Shown piece by piece: positions 1-9,061 of a stretch of DNA of 64,000 nt. Origin of the DNA: CAZQGO01 sp964593065. GTDB taxonomy: Bacteria > Oederibacteriota > JAAXVQ01. Within the stretch, counting starts at the first letter, position 1, and each line of letters begins with the position of its first letter. The translations under genes were made by a program, and so were the position numbers. The notes below the pieces were generated by a model that searched no databases, had not been told where the DNA came from, and was given only the letters and a program-made list of their open reading frames with translations. The DNA lies in NCBI GenBank assembly GCA_964593065.1, contig CAZQGO010000005.1:62001-126000 (forward strand), in the 5' to 3' direction.

Positions 1-483
1 GATGTCGGCGTTGGCCTGCCCCAGCTCCAGGGCCTGGTCGAAGGCCCTGAGCGCCTGCGGGAGGTTTTTCTGATGCTGGTAGGCCAGACCCAGGAAATAA
101 TAGGTTTCCGGATCCTTGGGCTGACGTTGCAGGCTCCGGCGGAAAGCGTCCACGGCCCGGCGGTCATCCCGGTCGACATTATAATAGATGATGCCCAGCA
201 GCTGCTGCGCCGGGCCGTCGATTTGTTCGTGGGCGCGCCGGTCGCCGCGGTTGATCGCGAGGGCCTTGTTCAGGGCCTCCTTGGCGGGTTCAAATTCCTC
301 CTGCTTGTACAGGGCCAGGCCGAGATTGAAGTGCGCGATCACGTCCTGGGGATCGATTTCGATGGCCCGGCGGTAGGTTTGCACCATCACGTCTTCCGGC
401 TGATCCTGTCCGGCCCCTCCGGCCCGGGCCAAGCTCCACAGGCAGAGCAGGCAGAACAGCAACACCCAGCGCCTTGGTTGCAT
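1..483 (-). CDS. TPR-repeat secreted protein (3' end beyond window)
   Basis: The reading frame is open from an ATG at 483 to the window edge, giving 161 residues of a longer protein. Residues 1-21 form a signal peptide (basic MQPRR, then a Leu/Cys/Trp-rich core ending SLARA). What follows is tetratricopeptide repeat: helix pairs such as 'AHFNLGLALYKQEEFEPAKE' and 'TYYFLGLAYQHQKNLPQALR' with the usual small and aromatic spacing. It starts 4 bases after the stop of the upstream FlgD-Ig protein gene, so the two are almost certainly cotranscribed. TPR proteins of this kind act as periplasmic or envelope scaffolds; the partner cannot be told. The gene call is firm, the function is not. Confidence 0.85.
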   Translation of the reverse strand, partial: MQPRRWVLLFCLLCLWSLARAGGAGQDQPEDVMVQTYRRAIEIDPQDVIAHFNLGLALYKQEEFEPAKEALNKALAINRGDRRAHEQIDGPAQQLLGIIYYNVDRDDRRAVDAFRRSLQRQPKDPETYYFLGLAYQHQKNLPQALRAFDQALELGQANADI

Positions 484-487
484 CGGC

Positions 488-1543
488 TTAGTATTCCTTT
501 CCCTCGATATCGTTCTCGACCCTGGCCTGCGTTTGGAGCGAACGTCCTCCGAATTCCAGATCGAAGGTGTACGTGCCGGTCTCCGGGATCCTGCCCGTCA
601 GCCCGCGTCCGTCCCAAACCACGGAGTTGATGCCGGCGCTGTGGAAGCCCTTGGTCAGGAGATTGAACACCTTGCCGTCCGGCTCCAGCACCCGCAAGGT
701 CAGCGGCGTATCCTCGGGCAGGCGATAATACACCAGCAGCTCCCGGTCCCGCACGGGCCTGAAGAGTTTCGGTTCCACGGTCAGCCCCGGACCCAGCTCG
801 GGAACCGGTTTCGCGTCGAGTCGGACGTCGTCAAAAAAAGCGCGCGTGTTCATGGAATACAGGCCCACGGCCCCGGATCCCACTCCCGGATCGGCCAGGG
901 TTTTCAAGGCCTTGCCGTCCAAATCCACGGTCAGGCCCTCCCCCAGGCACTGGACTCCCAACGTGTGCCAGGAATCTCTTTTGACGTTCAGGGGCAGGAA
1001 CAGCAAGAGCTGTTCCTGAGGCTGCGCTTTTCCGGTCCGGGCCCCGCCCGCGGTCCGGCTGTTGCTCCGGCCGCCGGTGACGATCTCCAGCGCACCGGGG
1101 CTCATGCGGATGAGCGCGACGTTGGCCGTGCTCAGGCGCAGCTTGTACAAATGATCCGGCGACCGGCGCCGGAATAGGATCCCCAGCTGCCAATTACGGC
1201 TCTGCTGTTCGAAGGTGTCCGTCCGGACGCGGACCGAAAAAGAGAAATTGGTGTAGGTGCCGCGGCTCAAAAAACAGGCCGGATGGCTCCGTTCATCCCC
1301 CTGCTTCAGGACCCGGTTCGCGGGATGTTCCGGTTCGCGGACCACCTTCCATTTTCCCCGCAGGGGTTTCCAGGCCCGGAGCAGGGCGCTGGCGGTGGTG
1401 GCTTCGAAATTCCATTGCCGTGGCGGGTTGGTTCCCGCGGTTTGCGCCTGCGCGCCCGCTTCTGCGGCCGCCAGCGCGGGAAGAAAAATCACCAAGCATC
1501 CCGCCAGGAATTCTTTCCATGCACACCGGTTCTTCGTTGGCAT
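488..1543 (-). CDS. Secreted LamG-like / FlgD-Ig domain protein
   Basis: The protein is 351 residues from the ATG at 1543. That start has a GGTGAGG ribosome site 5 bases upstream and begins a clear signal peptide (MPTKNR then a hydrophobic stretch ending AAAEAGA). Longer in-frame starts would put 28 non-signal residues in front. Residues about 45-230 look like a concanavalin/LamG fold of the DUF1080 type ('WKPLRGKWKVV', 'LYKLRLSTANVALIR', 'FFDDVRLD'). Residues about 255-345 are a FlgD-type Ig domain with 'PLTLRVLEPDGKV' and 'NSVVWDGRG'. The same WDG domain recurs in several other exported proteins here. It is probably a periplasmic or surface binding protein; the ligand is unknown. Confidence 0.75.
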   Translation of the reverse strand: MPTKNRCAWKEFLAGCLVIFLPALAAAEAGAQAQTAGTNPPRQWNFEATTASALLRAWKPLRGKWKVVREPEHPANRVLKQGDERSHPACFLSRGTYTNFSFSVRVRTDTFEQQSRNWQLGILFRRRSPDHLYKLRLSTANVALIRMSPGALEIVTGGRSNSRTAGGARTGKAQPQEQLLLFLPLNVKRDSWHTLGVQCLGEGLTVDLDGKALKTLADPGVGSGAVGLYSMNTRAFFDDVRLDAKPVPELGPGLTVEPKLFRPVRDRELLVYYRLPEDTPLTLRVLEPDGKVFNLLTKGFHSAGINSVVWDGRGLTGRIPETGTYTFDLEFGGRSLQTQARVENDIEGKEY

Positions 1544-1684
1544 GACCGCCTCACCCCTAAATTCTCTCATTGTAGCGGTATTTTCAGGCACTGTCAACCG
1601 TCGTCCGGACGGCTTAAAACGAACCACCGCGGCGTGCCGGCGGCGCCGGGGCGGACGCGGGGCCGAATTATATTAAAAAAATGT

Positions 1685-1712
1685 TTGCCCTGAATGCGAT
1701 ATTGACTATAAT
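1685..1712 (+). promoter_or_regulatory. Putative sigma-70 promoter of the TonB receptor gene
   Basis: TTGCCC (1685-1690) and a perfect TATAAT (1707-1712) are 16 bases apart in an AT-rich patch ahead of the receptor start at 1757. A strong AAGGGGGGG ribosome site follows at about 1743-1750. Confidence 0.5.
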
Positions 1713-1756
1713 TATTTCTAACACCACGCATCATTCCATTTCAAGGGGGGGAAACC

Positions 1757-3895
1757 ATGAAAAAAGCTGTTCTTGCTCTGTTCGTGCTGGTTGTGGGTCT
1801 GTCACTCACCGCGTGGGCTCTGGACGAGCCCGTCAACGAACCCACGGCCGCGGCCGAAGCCTCCGAGCCGGCGGCCGCCGTGGCAACGCCCGTGGCGACG
1901 CCCATGGCCGAGCAAACACCCGTCGTGAAACCGGCACCTGTCGAGCCATCTTCCCCGCAGACCCCCGCCTCGGCGGAACCCTCCGAATACCTCCTGTTCG
2001 AATCGATTCCGAACGTAATCACGCCGGGCCGGCGCGAGATGAGCATCAAGGAATCTCCCGCCGCGATCTCGGTCATCACCCGCCGCGAGATCAAATATTC
2101 ACCGGCCCACACCATTCCCGAATTGCTGCAGTACGTCGTCGGCATGGACGGCTACATCAAGACCTACACGGACATGGATATCGTGGCCCGGGGCCAAGCC
2201 TTCGACGAGGCCGGCCAGATGCTGGTGTTGATCGACGGCCAACCCGTCAACGTGGTGCCTTACACGGGCATGCAGTGGCCCACGCTGCCCATCACGCTGG
2301 ATGACATCGAACGCATCGAGGTCATGCGCGGACCGGGCTCCTCCATTTACGGCGCGGACGCCCTCCTGGGCGTGATCAACATCATCACCGTGCCCGTGGC
2401 CGAGCGCAAGAGCAACGTCAGCGTCTTGGTCGGCGAACGCGGCACCTGGCAGTATGACGTGCACGCGGCCCACCAGTTCAGCCCCGAGGCCGGGCTGGCC
2501 GTGACGTTGGGATACGAGCAAACGGAGAACAAGGGCGACGCCGAGACACCGAACGCGCGTCTGGTGGCCCCCAACTGGGAGATCAAGGACTGGGCCGACA
2601 TTCACAACGTCGGCTATCGTTTTGATTACGTCCTGGGCGGCTTCAACCTCGAAAGCGCCGGGGGCTATTCCTGGGACAACGAAGGCTACAATCCCAGCCC
2701 CGGCGATTATTCCATCGACCTGGCCCACAAGCAAACCGCCTTTGTCAGCAACAAGCTCAGCTTAAACGTGGACCAGGATGAAATCGGCCTCAATCTCGGC
2801 GGGCGCAACATGTGGCAGCAGAACGAGCGCTGGACCCCGACGGGCTACGACTACAAATACACCATCCACAAGGGCTGGAGCATCGACTCCAACCTGCAGT
2901 ACATCCTGCGCCGCATCCCGTACAACACCCTGATCATCGGCACGAACTACAGCTACCTGAACGGCGGCCGCAAGATCCAAAACCCGCAACTCTACGTCTA
3001 CGACCAGGTCGACCGCCTGCTCTCCGGTTACCTGCAGGACCAGGTCAAGCTGTTGAACGACGACCTGCTGATCACGCTGGGCGCGCGCTACGACAAGTGG
3101 TCCTCCCTGGACGACGGCATTTTTTCGCCCATGGGCGCCGTCAACTTCCTGCTGCTGGACAAGACCCTGGTGCTGCGCGCCTCCGCGGGCACCTCGTTCC
3201 GCCGTCCGGATTTCGATTCGCGTTTCTACTACGTGGACATCGGCGGGGGCAGCTGGTTCAAGGGCACGGAACTGACCTTGACCACCCTGGACGGTCAGCT
3301 GATCGAGGGCCAGAATCTGAAGCCGGCCACGCTCGTGGATTTCGAGGGCGGCGTGCGCTGGGAGCCCGACAACAGCCTCTCCCTCAACGTGAACTACTTC
3401 CACCAGTCGATCAAGGACTTCTCCTCGCTGTACGTCATCTACGCCGGGCCCCTGGGCATCAACCTGTCCTACAAGAACGACTCCGGCGAGGTGGTCATCC
3501 AGGGCGTGGAGGTGGAAGCCTCGAAAACCATCATGAACATGTTCCGGGTTTTCGCCAATTACACCTATCAGCAGGGTGAAACCATCGCCCAGGACGGCAC
3601 CAAAACCGACTGGCTGGCCATGCCCCAGCACAAGGGCACACTGGGCGTCCAATACATGGGGCCGGTGAATGTGGACGTGCGCGTCCGCCGCTACGGCGCC
3701 GTCACCTACAACGAGGTTTCCTTCCTCGAGGTTCCGGCGTACACCACCATCGACGCGTCCGTGTACAAGGAGATCTCCGAGAACTTCATGGTCAAACTGG
3801 CGGCCATGGATCTGGCCGACGAGCATTTCTACGAATACCCCATCTACACGGAGATCACCCGCAAGACCATGCTCACCGTGCAGTACACTTTCTAG
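1757..3895 (+). CDS. TonB-dependent outer-membrane receptor
   Basis: This 712-residue protein has a signal peptide (residues 1-21), an Ala/Pro/Thr/Glu-rich linker (about 24-75), a plug domain (about 85-215) and a 22-strand-type barrel to the C-terminus, which ends in the aromatic 'VQYTF'. Diagnostic plug motifs are 'KESPAAISVITRREI', 'MLVLIDGQPVN' and 'IERIEVMRGPGSSIYGADA'. Such receptors import scarce ligands (siderophores, cobalamin, haem, glycans) across the outer membrane using the proton-driven TonB-ExbBD complex; a candidate complex is encoded at 19581-22189. The substrate cannot be told. No Fur box or riboswitch was recognised upstream. The 50-residue acidic/proline linker between signal peptide and plug is longer than usual. 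Confidence 0.92.
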   Translation: MKKAVLALFVLVVGLSLTAWALDEPVNEPTAAAEASEPAAAVATPVATPMAEQTPVVKPAPVEPSSPQTPASAEPSEYLLFESIPNVITPGRREMSIKESPAAISVITRREIKYSPAHTIPELLQYVVGMDGYIKTYTDMDIVARGQAFDEAGQMLVLIDGQPVNVVPYTGMQWPTLPITLDDIERIEVMRGPGSSIYGADALLGVINIITVPVAERKSNVSVLVGERGTWQYDVHAAHQFSPEAGLAVTLGYEQTENKGDAETPNARLVAPNWEIKDWADIHNVGYRFDYVLGGFNLESAGGYSWDNEGYNPSPGDYSIDLAHKQTAFVSNKLSLNVDQDEIGLNLGGRNMWQQNERWTPTGYDYKYTIHKGWSIDSNLQYILRRIPYNTLIIGTNYSYLNGGRKIQNPQLYVYDQVDRLLSGYLQDQVKLLNDDLLITLGARYDKWSSLDDGIFSPMGAVNFLLLDKTLVLRASAGTSFRRPDFDSRFYYVDIGGGSWFKGTELTLTTLDGQLIEGQNLKPATLVDFEGGVRWEPDNSLSLNVNYFHQSIKDFSSLYVIYAGPLGINLSYKNDSGEVVIQGVEVEASKTIMNMFRVFANYTYQQGETIAQDGTKTDWLAMPQHKGTLGVQYMGPVNVDVRVRRYGAVTYNEVSFLEVPAYTTIDASVYKEISENFMVKLAAMDLADEHFYEYPIYTEITRKTMLTVQYTF

Positions 3896-3918
3896 AACCG
3901 GTAAGGGCTCGCTGTTTG

Positions 3919-3955
3919 GGACGGGCGGGAGTCTCTCCCGCCCGTCCTTTTATTT
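3919..3955 (+). terminator. Intrinsic terminator shared by convergent genes
   Basis: A perfect 13-bp stem (3919-3931 with 3935-3947, loop TCT) is followed by TTTTATTTT on the plus strand. It lies between the stop of the receptor gene (3895) and the stop of the convergent lipoprotein gene (3950), so it probably ends both transcripts; only the plus-strand side has a U-tract. Confidence 0.85.
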
Positions 3956-5065
3956 TCCGGACTCCGGCTGCGGCTCGCCCGCGGCCGGGTTCCGCGGGTC
4001 CGGGCCGGATGCCCCGGGCGCGGGTTCGCGGGCCTGGACTTCCCGGAGATAATCGCTCCACGGCGGGCCCAGACGCTCGGCGGCCGCGGCGTAAGCCTCC
4101 GCCGCGGCGGCGGCATCCCCCGCCCGTTCCCGCGCCACGCCCAAATTGGCCCGGGCCTCCGGGGCCTGAGGTTGCAGTCCGGCGGCCCTCGACCAGCGCA
4201 CGCCGGCCCCGGTCCAGTCGCCGCGTTGAGCCGCCTCGTTGCCGGCGCGAACTTCCCGGGCGTATTCCGTGCCGCCGGCCGGTACCGCCAGGGCGCGGTA
4301 GCGCAGCCGGGACGGCGGGAACAGGCCCGCGAGCAGGCGTTCGGCCGCGGGACCCAGCATTTGTTCCAGGAGCGCGCGGTCCGGACGCCAATCGCCCGTG
4401 CGAATCCCGTTCTCCTGTTCCCAAGCCAAAAACTTCCCCTGAACCCGCACCGTATTCTGCCACAACACCCGTCCCTCGCGGCCGTCCACCAGGCGCGCCT
4501 CCACCTGGATTTCCGCCGTGCGCTCCACGGCCTGGCGATGGAAATCCCGGTATACCCGGACCGGCCGGATCACGACGCGGGTATTGCCCGCCGCGTCCAC
4601 GACCGGCACGGCTCGCCGCTCGGTCACCAGCCGGGTGACGACCTCCGGGCGCGTGGTCCGCGTGACCCGGGCCACGGGCACATCCCCGAAAAGCATGGCG
4701 TCCGCCTGCAGCCCGGTCCCGACTTCCCGGATCACCCCCGCTTCGCGAAACCGTCCGGGCGACAGGCGGCGGGCGCGCAGAAAAGCGCGGGCGCTCCCGG
4801 GATCCAGCACACGTCCGGGAATCCGTTCACGAAACATCCCCACCAGACGGTCCGCCAGCCGCTCGCCCGCCTCGGGCGCGCCGAGGGGCACGGCGAAGTC
4901 CAAGACGGCCACACTCCGCAGGCGTGAAAAATCCACGGGTCCCGGCAGCGAAACGGGAAAGGAGACTTCGCCGGGCCAGGTCGCGCATCCCGCCGCGAGC
5001 AGGCAAATTCCGGCGGCGGCCGACAGCCGCCGCGCGCCCGCTGCCGGCCGCCGGCTAGTCCTCAT
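3950..5065 (-). CDS. CsgG-like lipoprotein with C-terminal TPR
   Basis: This 371-residue protein begins with a basic N-terminus, a hydrophobic core and a lipobox 'LLAAGC', so it is predicted to be lipidated at Cys27. Residues about 40-200 resemble the CsgG/GNA1162-type nucleotide-fold lipoproteins ('RLRSVAVLDFAVP', 'GERLADRLVGMF', 'QADAMLFGDV', 'QVEARLVDGREGRVLW'). Residues about 275-350 contain one or two TPRs ('APEARANLGVARERAGDAAA'). CsgG relatives form outer-membrane secretion pores or peripheral lipoproteins of envelope complexes; which applies here is unclear. Its ATG lies inside the last codons of uvrC (11-base overlap), so translation is coupled. The link to uvrC is probably positional, not functional. 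Confidence 0.7.
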   Translation of the reverse strand: MRTSRRPAAGARRLSAAAGICLLAAGCATWPGEVSFPVSLPGPVDFSRLRSVAVLDFAVPLGAPEAGERLADRLVGMFRERIPGRVLDPGSARAFLRARRLSPGRFREAGVIREVGTGLQADAMLFGDVPVARVTRTTRPEVVTRLVTERRAVPVVDAAGNTRVVIRPVRVYRDFHRQAVERTAEIQVEARLVDGREGRVLWQNTVRVQGKFLAWEQENGIRTGDWRPDRALLEQMLGPAAERLLAGLFPPSRLRYRALAVPAGGTEYAREVRAGNEAAQRGDWTGAGVRWSRAAGLQPQAPEARANLGVARERAGDAAAAAEAYAAAAERLGPPWSDYLREVQAREPAPGASGPDPRNPAAGEPQPESGK

Positions 5066-6932
5066 CGTTCGGAAGGCCGCGGGTCTTGGGCCCGGGAAAA
5101 GGGCGGGAGACGCGCGGCCCGCTCTCCAGCAGTCTGCGAATGCGGCGCGCCAGTTCGGGCCCGATGCCCTCCACCGCCGCCAGCTCCTCTTCCGGTACCT
5201 GCAGCAGTGCGTCCACGCTGCCGAAAGTCCGCAGCAGCAGGCGGCGCTTGGCCGGGCCCACGCCCGGAATGCGGTCCAGGGCGGACACGCTCATGCGCAG
5301 GCTGCGCAGGCGGCGGTGATACGCGACCGCGAAGCGGTGAGCCTCGTCGCGCAGGCGCGTCAGGAAATGCAGGGACCCGCTGCGCTCCGGAAGCCGCAGG
5401 GGCCGGGCCTGCCCGGGCTGGTAGATTTCCTCGAAGGCTTTGGCCAGGCCGATGGCCGGGAGATGCGCCAGCGACAGTTCCTGCAGAACGGCCAAGGTGG
5501 CGGACAATTGCCCGGCGCCGCCGTCCACCACGACGAGATCCGGGACCGCTCCGCCTTCTTCCTTTAAGCGCCGGAAGCGCCGGTCCAGGACTTCCTGCAG
5601 CATGGCATAGTCGTTGGGCCCGGTTACGCCGCGGATGCGGTAGTGGCGGTACTGGGTTTTGTCCGGCCGGCCGTTTACGAACACCACCCGGGACCCGACC
5701 GCATCGGTGCCGGCGATATTGCTGATGTCATAGGCCTCCACCCGCAGGGGCGGGCCCGGCAGGCCCAGCCGCTTGGCCAGGTCCGTGAGGGCCGCCAGGT
5801 CCTCGGCGTTCAGCTCCTGGGCCGCCCCGCCGGCGCTGTGCTTCAGAAACAGCCAGGCGTTGGTTTCCGCCAGCTTCACCAGGCGCCGGCCGTCCCCGGC
5901 GCGCGGAACGCGCAAGCGGACGCCGCCGCCCCGCCGCCCGGCGAGCCAGGCGCGCAGGACCTTTTCCGCGGCGGGATGGCCGGGCAGGAGAATCTCGGGC
6001 GGCACGGGCACGGAAAGAGAATAATACTGGGTCAGAACCTGGGACAGAATTTCCTCGGCGGCGTCGGTGCCCACGTGTTGCAGCAGGAAGTGCCGGCGGC
6101 CCTCGAGGTTGCCCGCGCGCACGGTGAAGATCTCGACGGTGGCCGCCGCACCGTGGCGGGCCAAACCCACCGCATCCCGGTCCTCGCGTCCGGTGGAGGA
6201 CAACAACGGCTTGTTGCGGATTTCGCTCAGCACGTTGATCTGGTCCCGCAGCTCCGCGGCGCGCTCGTACTCCTGGTTCTCGGACGCCCGGGCCATCTTG
6301 GCCTCCAATTCCGGCGTCAGCGGATCGCGCCCTCCCTGCAGGAAATCCAGCAGCGCCTGGACCCGGGCCGCGTAGGCTTCCGGCCCCTGGCGGCCCTGGC
6401 AGACCGCATCGCACTGTCCCATCTGGGCGTAGAGGCAGGGCCGCACGCGGCCGCCCTCCGCCTGGAACTCATGGCGGCACAGGCGCAGTCCGAAAGACAG
6501 GGACAGGAAACGGGCGGTCTGGGCCAGGGAACCCAGGAGGAAGGGGCCGAAATACTTGGCCTCGTCCGCGAAGGGCTTGCGGGTCATCAGCAGGCGGGGA
6601 TAGGGTTCCTGGACCGTGAGCTTGAGATAGGGATAGCTTTTGTCGTCCCGCATGAGGATGTTGTAGCGCGGGCGGTGCTTTTTGATGAGGTTGTATTCCA
6701 GGATCAGCGCCTGGACCTCGTTTTCCGTCACCAGGGTCTCGATGTTCGCCAGGCGCTGGACCAGGGCGAGGGTTTTCGGTTCGAGCTGCTCGGGCGGCCG
6801 GAAATAGGAGGCCAGGCGCTTTTTTAAGGAGACGGCCTTGCCGACATACAGGATGCGTCCCCCGGAATCGCGCATGAGGTAGACGCCGGGCAGATCCGGC
6901 GGATCCAGGCGGCGGAGGTCTTCGAGGTTCAT
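5055..6932 (-). CDS. uvrC: Excinuclease ABC subunit C
   Basis: UvrC makes the dual incisions of nucleotide excision repair after UvrA and UvrB have located the lesion. The 625-residue protein has all expected parts: the N-terminal GIY-YIG nuclease ('LPGVYLMRD', 'GRILYVGKA') for the 3' cut, a UVR helix pair at about residues 205-240 ('NQEYERAAELRDQIN') that binds UvrB, the RNase-H-like domain for the 5' cut ('VPDLVVVDGGAGQL'), and tandem helix-hairpin-helix motifs near the C-terminus ('LDRIPGVGPAKRRLLL', 'AVEGIGPELARRI'). Its length is normal for the family. It follows uvrB by only 7 bases, so the pair is one translational unit. Confidence 0.98.
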   Translation of the reverse strand: MNLEDLRRLDPPDLPGVYLMRDSGGRILYVGKAVSLKKRLASYFRPPEQLEPKTLALVQRLANIETLVTENEVQALILEYNLIKKHRPRYNILMRDDKSYPYLKLTVQEPYPRLLMTRKPFADEAKYFGPFLLGSLAQTARFLSLSFGLRLCRHEFQAEGGRVRPCLYAQMGQCDAVCQGRQGPEAYAARVQALLDFLQGGRDPLTPELEAKMARASENQEYERAAELRDQINVLSEIRNKPLLSSTGREDRDAVGLARHGAAATVEIFTVRAGNLEGRRHFLLQHVGTDAAEEILSQVLTQYYSLSVPVPPEILLPGHPAAEKVLRAWLAGRRGGGVRLRVPRAGDGRRLVKLAETNAWLFLKHSAGGAAQELNAEDLAALTDLAKRLGLPGPPLRVEAYDISNIAGTDAVGSRVVFVNGRPDKTQYRHYRIRGVTGPNDYAMLQEVLDRRFRRLKEEGGAVPDLVVVDGGAGQLSATLAVLQELSLAHLPAIGLAKAFEEIYQPGQARPLRLPERSGSLHFLTRLRDEAHRFAVAYHRRLRSLRMSVSALDRIPGVGPAKRRLLLRTFGSVDALLQVPEEELAAVEGIGPELARRIRRLLESGPRVSRPFPGPKTRGLPNDED

Positions 6933-6939
6933 GACGGTT

Positions 6940-9039
6940 CTAAGGCCGTCCTTGCAGGCGCCGGGCCACGCGGCGTTCCACGGCCCGGGGAGGACGGAGC
7001 GGGTTGCGGCGCTTGCGCCGGGAACCGGGCCGGGGCGGCAGCACGGCTTGGGCGGGGTTCAGGTGGCGCAACTGGGCGGTCTGGTCCCGGAGCTCGGCCG
7101 CGCGCTCGAAATCGAGTTCGGCCGCGGCTTTCTTCATGGCCGCCTCGAGGGCCACGATGCGGCGCGGGATTTCCTCCGGCGTCAAATATTCGCCGGGAGC
7201 CTCTTCCGCCGTGGGCACGGTGAAATAATCGGCCTCGTACACGGTTTCCAGGATGGAGCGGATGTTCTTGCGGATGCTTTCCGGGGTGATGTGGTGCTCC
7301 TGGTTGTAGGCCAGTTGTTTTTCGCGCCGCCGGTTGGTCTCCGAGATGGCGCGCTGCATGGAGTCCGTGAGATGGTCGGCGTACAGCACCACTTCCCCGC
7401 CCACGTGCCGGGCGGCGCGCCCGATGGTCTGCACCAGGGAGGTCGCGGAACGCAGGAAGCCCTCCTTGTCGGCGTCCAGGATCGCAACCAGCGAGACTTC
7501 CGGGATGTCCAGACCCTCCCGCAGAAGATTGATGCCCACCAGGCAGTCGAACTCGCCGGTGCGCAGGTCGCGGATGATCCGGACGCGCTCCAGCGTGTCG
7601 ATGTCCGAGTGCAGATAGCGGACCCGGATCCCCATCTCGGCCAGGTACTGGGTCAGGTCCTCGNNNNNNNNNNCCATGCGCTTGGTCAGGGTGGTCACGA
7701 GCACCCGTTCCTTGCGCTCGGCCCGCTCCCGCACCATTCCCAGCAGGTGGTCCACCTGCCGGGCCACCGGCTGCACGGTCACCCGCGGGTCGACCAGGCC
7801 GGTGGGCCGGATGATCTGTTCCACGATCCGGTCCTGGCTGCGCTGCAGTTCATAGGCGGACGGGGTCGCGGACACGAAAACCAGCTGCCGCATTTTCTGT
7901 TCGAACTCCTGGAAATACAGCGGCCGGTTGTCGAAGGCCGAGGGCAGGCGAAAGCCGTACTCGACCAAGGGCACTTTGCGCGAGTGGTCGCCGTTGTGCA
8001 TGCCGCGCAGCTGGGGCACCGTCACGTGGGATTCGTCGATGACCACCAGGGCGTCCGGCGGCAGGTAATCCAGGAGGGTGTAGGCGGGCTGGCCGGGAGC
8101 CCGGCCGTCCAAGTGCCGGGAATAATTCTCAATGCCCTGGCAGTAGCCGAGCTCGCGGATCATCTCGAGGTCGAATTCCGTCCGGCGCCGGAGGCGCTGG
8201 GCTTCGAGCGGTTTGCCCGCCCGCTCCAGTTCCGGCACGCGCTGCTCCAGCTCCCGGCGGATGGACTGGATCGCGCGTTCGATCTGTTCGTGCGGCATGA
8301 CATAATGGCGGGCGGCGTACACGGGCAGAACCGTCACGGCCTGCAGGACGTTCCCGGACAAGGGTTCGATGCGCGTGATTTTCTCGAGGGTGTTTCCGAA
8401 AAACTCCAGGCGGTAGGCGTTTTCCTCGTAAGCCGGGAAGAGTTCGACCACGTCGCCCTTCACCCGGAAGCGGCCGCGGAAGAAATCCACGTCGCCGCGG
8501 GTATACTGCAGCTCCACCAGGCGGTGCAGCAGCGCTTCACGCCCGATCGGCTCGCCCTGCGCCAGGCGCAGGTACATGCTGCGGTAGGTTTCCGGGGAAC
8601 CGATGCCGAATATGCAGGAGACCGACGCCACCACCAGCGTATCCCGGCGGGTCAGCAGGGCGTGGGTCGCCTCCAGGCGCAGGCGGTCCAGCTCCTCGTT
8701 GATCGCCGCGTCCTTTTCGATGTAGGTGTCCGTGTTGGGCAGATAGGCCTCGGGCTGGTAGTAATCGTAGTAGGAAACAAAATAGGAGACGGCGTTTTCG
8801 GGAAAGAACTCCTTGAACTCGCCGTAGAGCTGGGCGGCCAGGGTCTTGTTGTGGGAGATGACCAGGGTGGGACGCTGCAGCCGCTCCACCACGTTGGCGA
8901 TGGTGTAGGTCTTGCCCGAGCCGGTCACCCCCAGCAGGGTCACGGCCGGCGCCCCCTGGCGCAGGGCGCGTTCCAGGGCGCCGATGGCTTGCGGCTGGTC
9001 GCCGCTGGGTTGATATTCGGAGCGAAGTTTGAAGGGCAT
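6940..9039 (-). CDS. uvrB: Excinuclease ABC subunit B (contains a 10-N gap)
   Basis: UvrB is the damage-verifying helicase-like subunit of nucleotide excision repair; it is loaded by UvrA and recruits UvrC. The product is about 699 residues as drawn. It has the N-terminal 'YQPSGDQPQAI', Walker A 'GVTGSGKT', the DNA-clamping beta-hairpin region 'SYYDYYQPEAYLPNTDTYIE', helicase motifs 'VVIDESH' and 'QTIGRAARH', and the C-terminal UVR motif ('LDFERAAELRDQ'). The gap at 7664-7673 falls in the invariant 'TLTKRM-A-EDLT' motif. The family needs only one residue where four unknown codons are drawn, so the gap probably stands for one base and the real protein is about 696 residues. It is intact, not a pseudogene. 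Confidence 0.97.
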   Translation of the reverse strand: MPFKLRSEYQPSGDQPQAIGALERALRQGAPAVTLLGVTGSGKTYTIANVVERLQRPTLVISHNKTLAAQLYGEFKEFFPENAVSYFVSYYDYYQPEAYLPNTDTYIEKDAAINEELDRLRLEATHALLTRRDTLVVASVSCIFGIGSPETYRSMYLRLAQGEPIGREALLHRLVELQYTRGDVDFFRGRFRVKGDVVELFPAYEENAYRLEFFGNTLEKITRIEPLSGNVLQAVTVLPVYAARHYVMPHEQIERAIQSIRRELEQRVPELERAGKPLEAQRLRRRTEFDLEMIRELGYCQGIENYSRHLDGRAPGQPAYTLLDYLPPDALVVIDESHVTVPQLRGMHNGDHSRKVPLVEYGFRLPSAFDNRPLYFQEFEQKMRQLVFVSATPSAYELQRSQDRIVEQIIRPTGLVDPRVTVQPVARQVDHLLGMVRERAERKERVLVTTLTKRMXXXXEDLTQYLAEMGIRVRYLHSDIDTLERVRIIRDLRTGEFDCLVGINLLREGLDIPEVSLVAILDADKEGFLRSATSLVQTIGRAARHVGGEVVLYADHLTDSMQRAISETNRRREKQLAYNQEHHITPESIRKNIRSILETVYEADYFTVPTAEEAPGEYLTPEEIPRRIVALEAAMKKAAAELDFERAAELRDQTAQLRHLNPAQAVLPPRPGSRRKRRNPLRPPRAVERRVARRLQGRP
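7664..7673. other. 10-N assembly gap inside uvrB
   Basis: On the coding strand the flanks read ATG-G before the gap and C-GAG-GAC after it. The conserved UvrB motif RM-A-EDL is restored if a single base is missing (G-x-C, alanine when x is C). The drawn gap keeps the frame because 10 and 1 differ by 9. Confidence 0.85.
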
Positions 9040-9061
9040 GCCGTACGCGTCCCGTCCGGAA

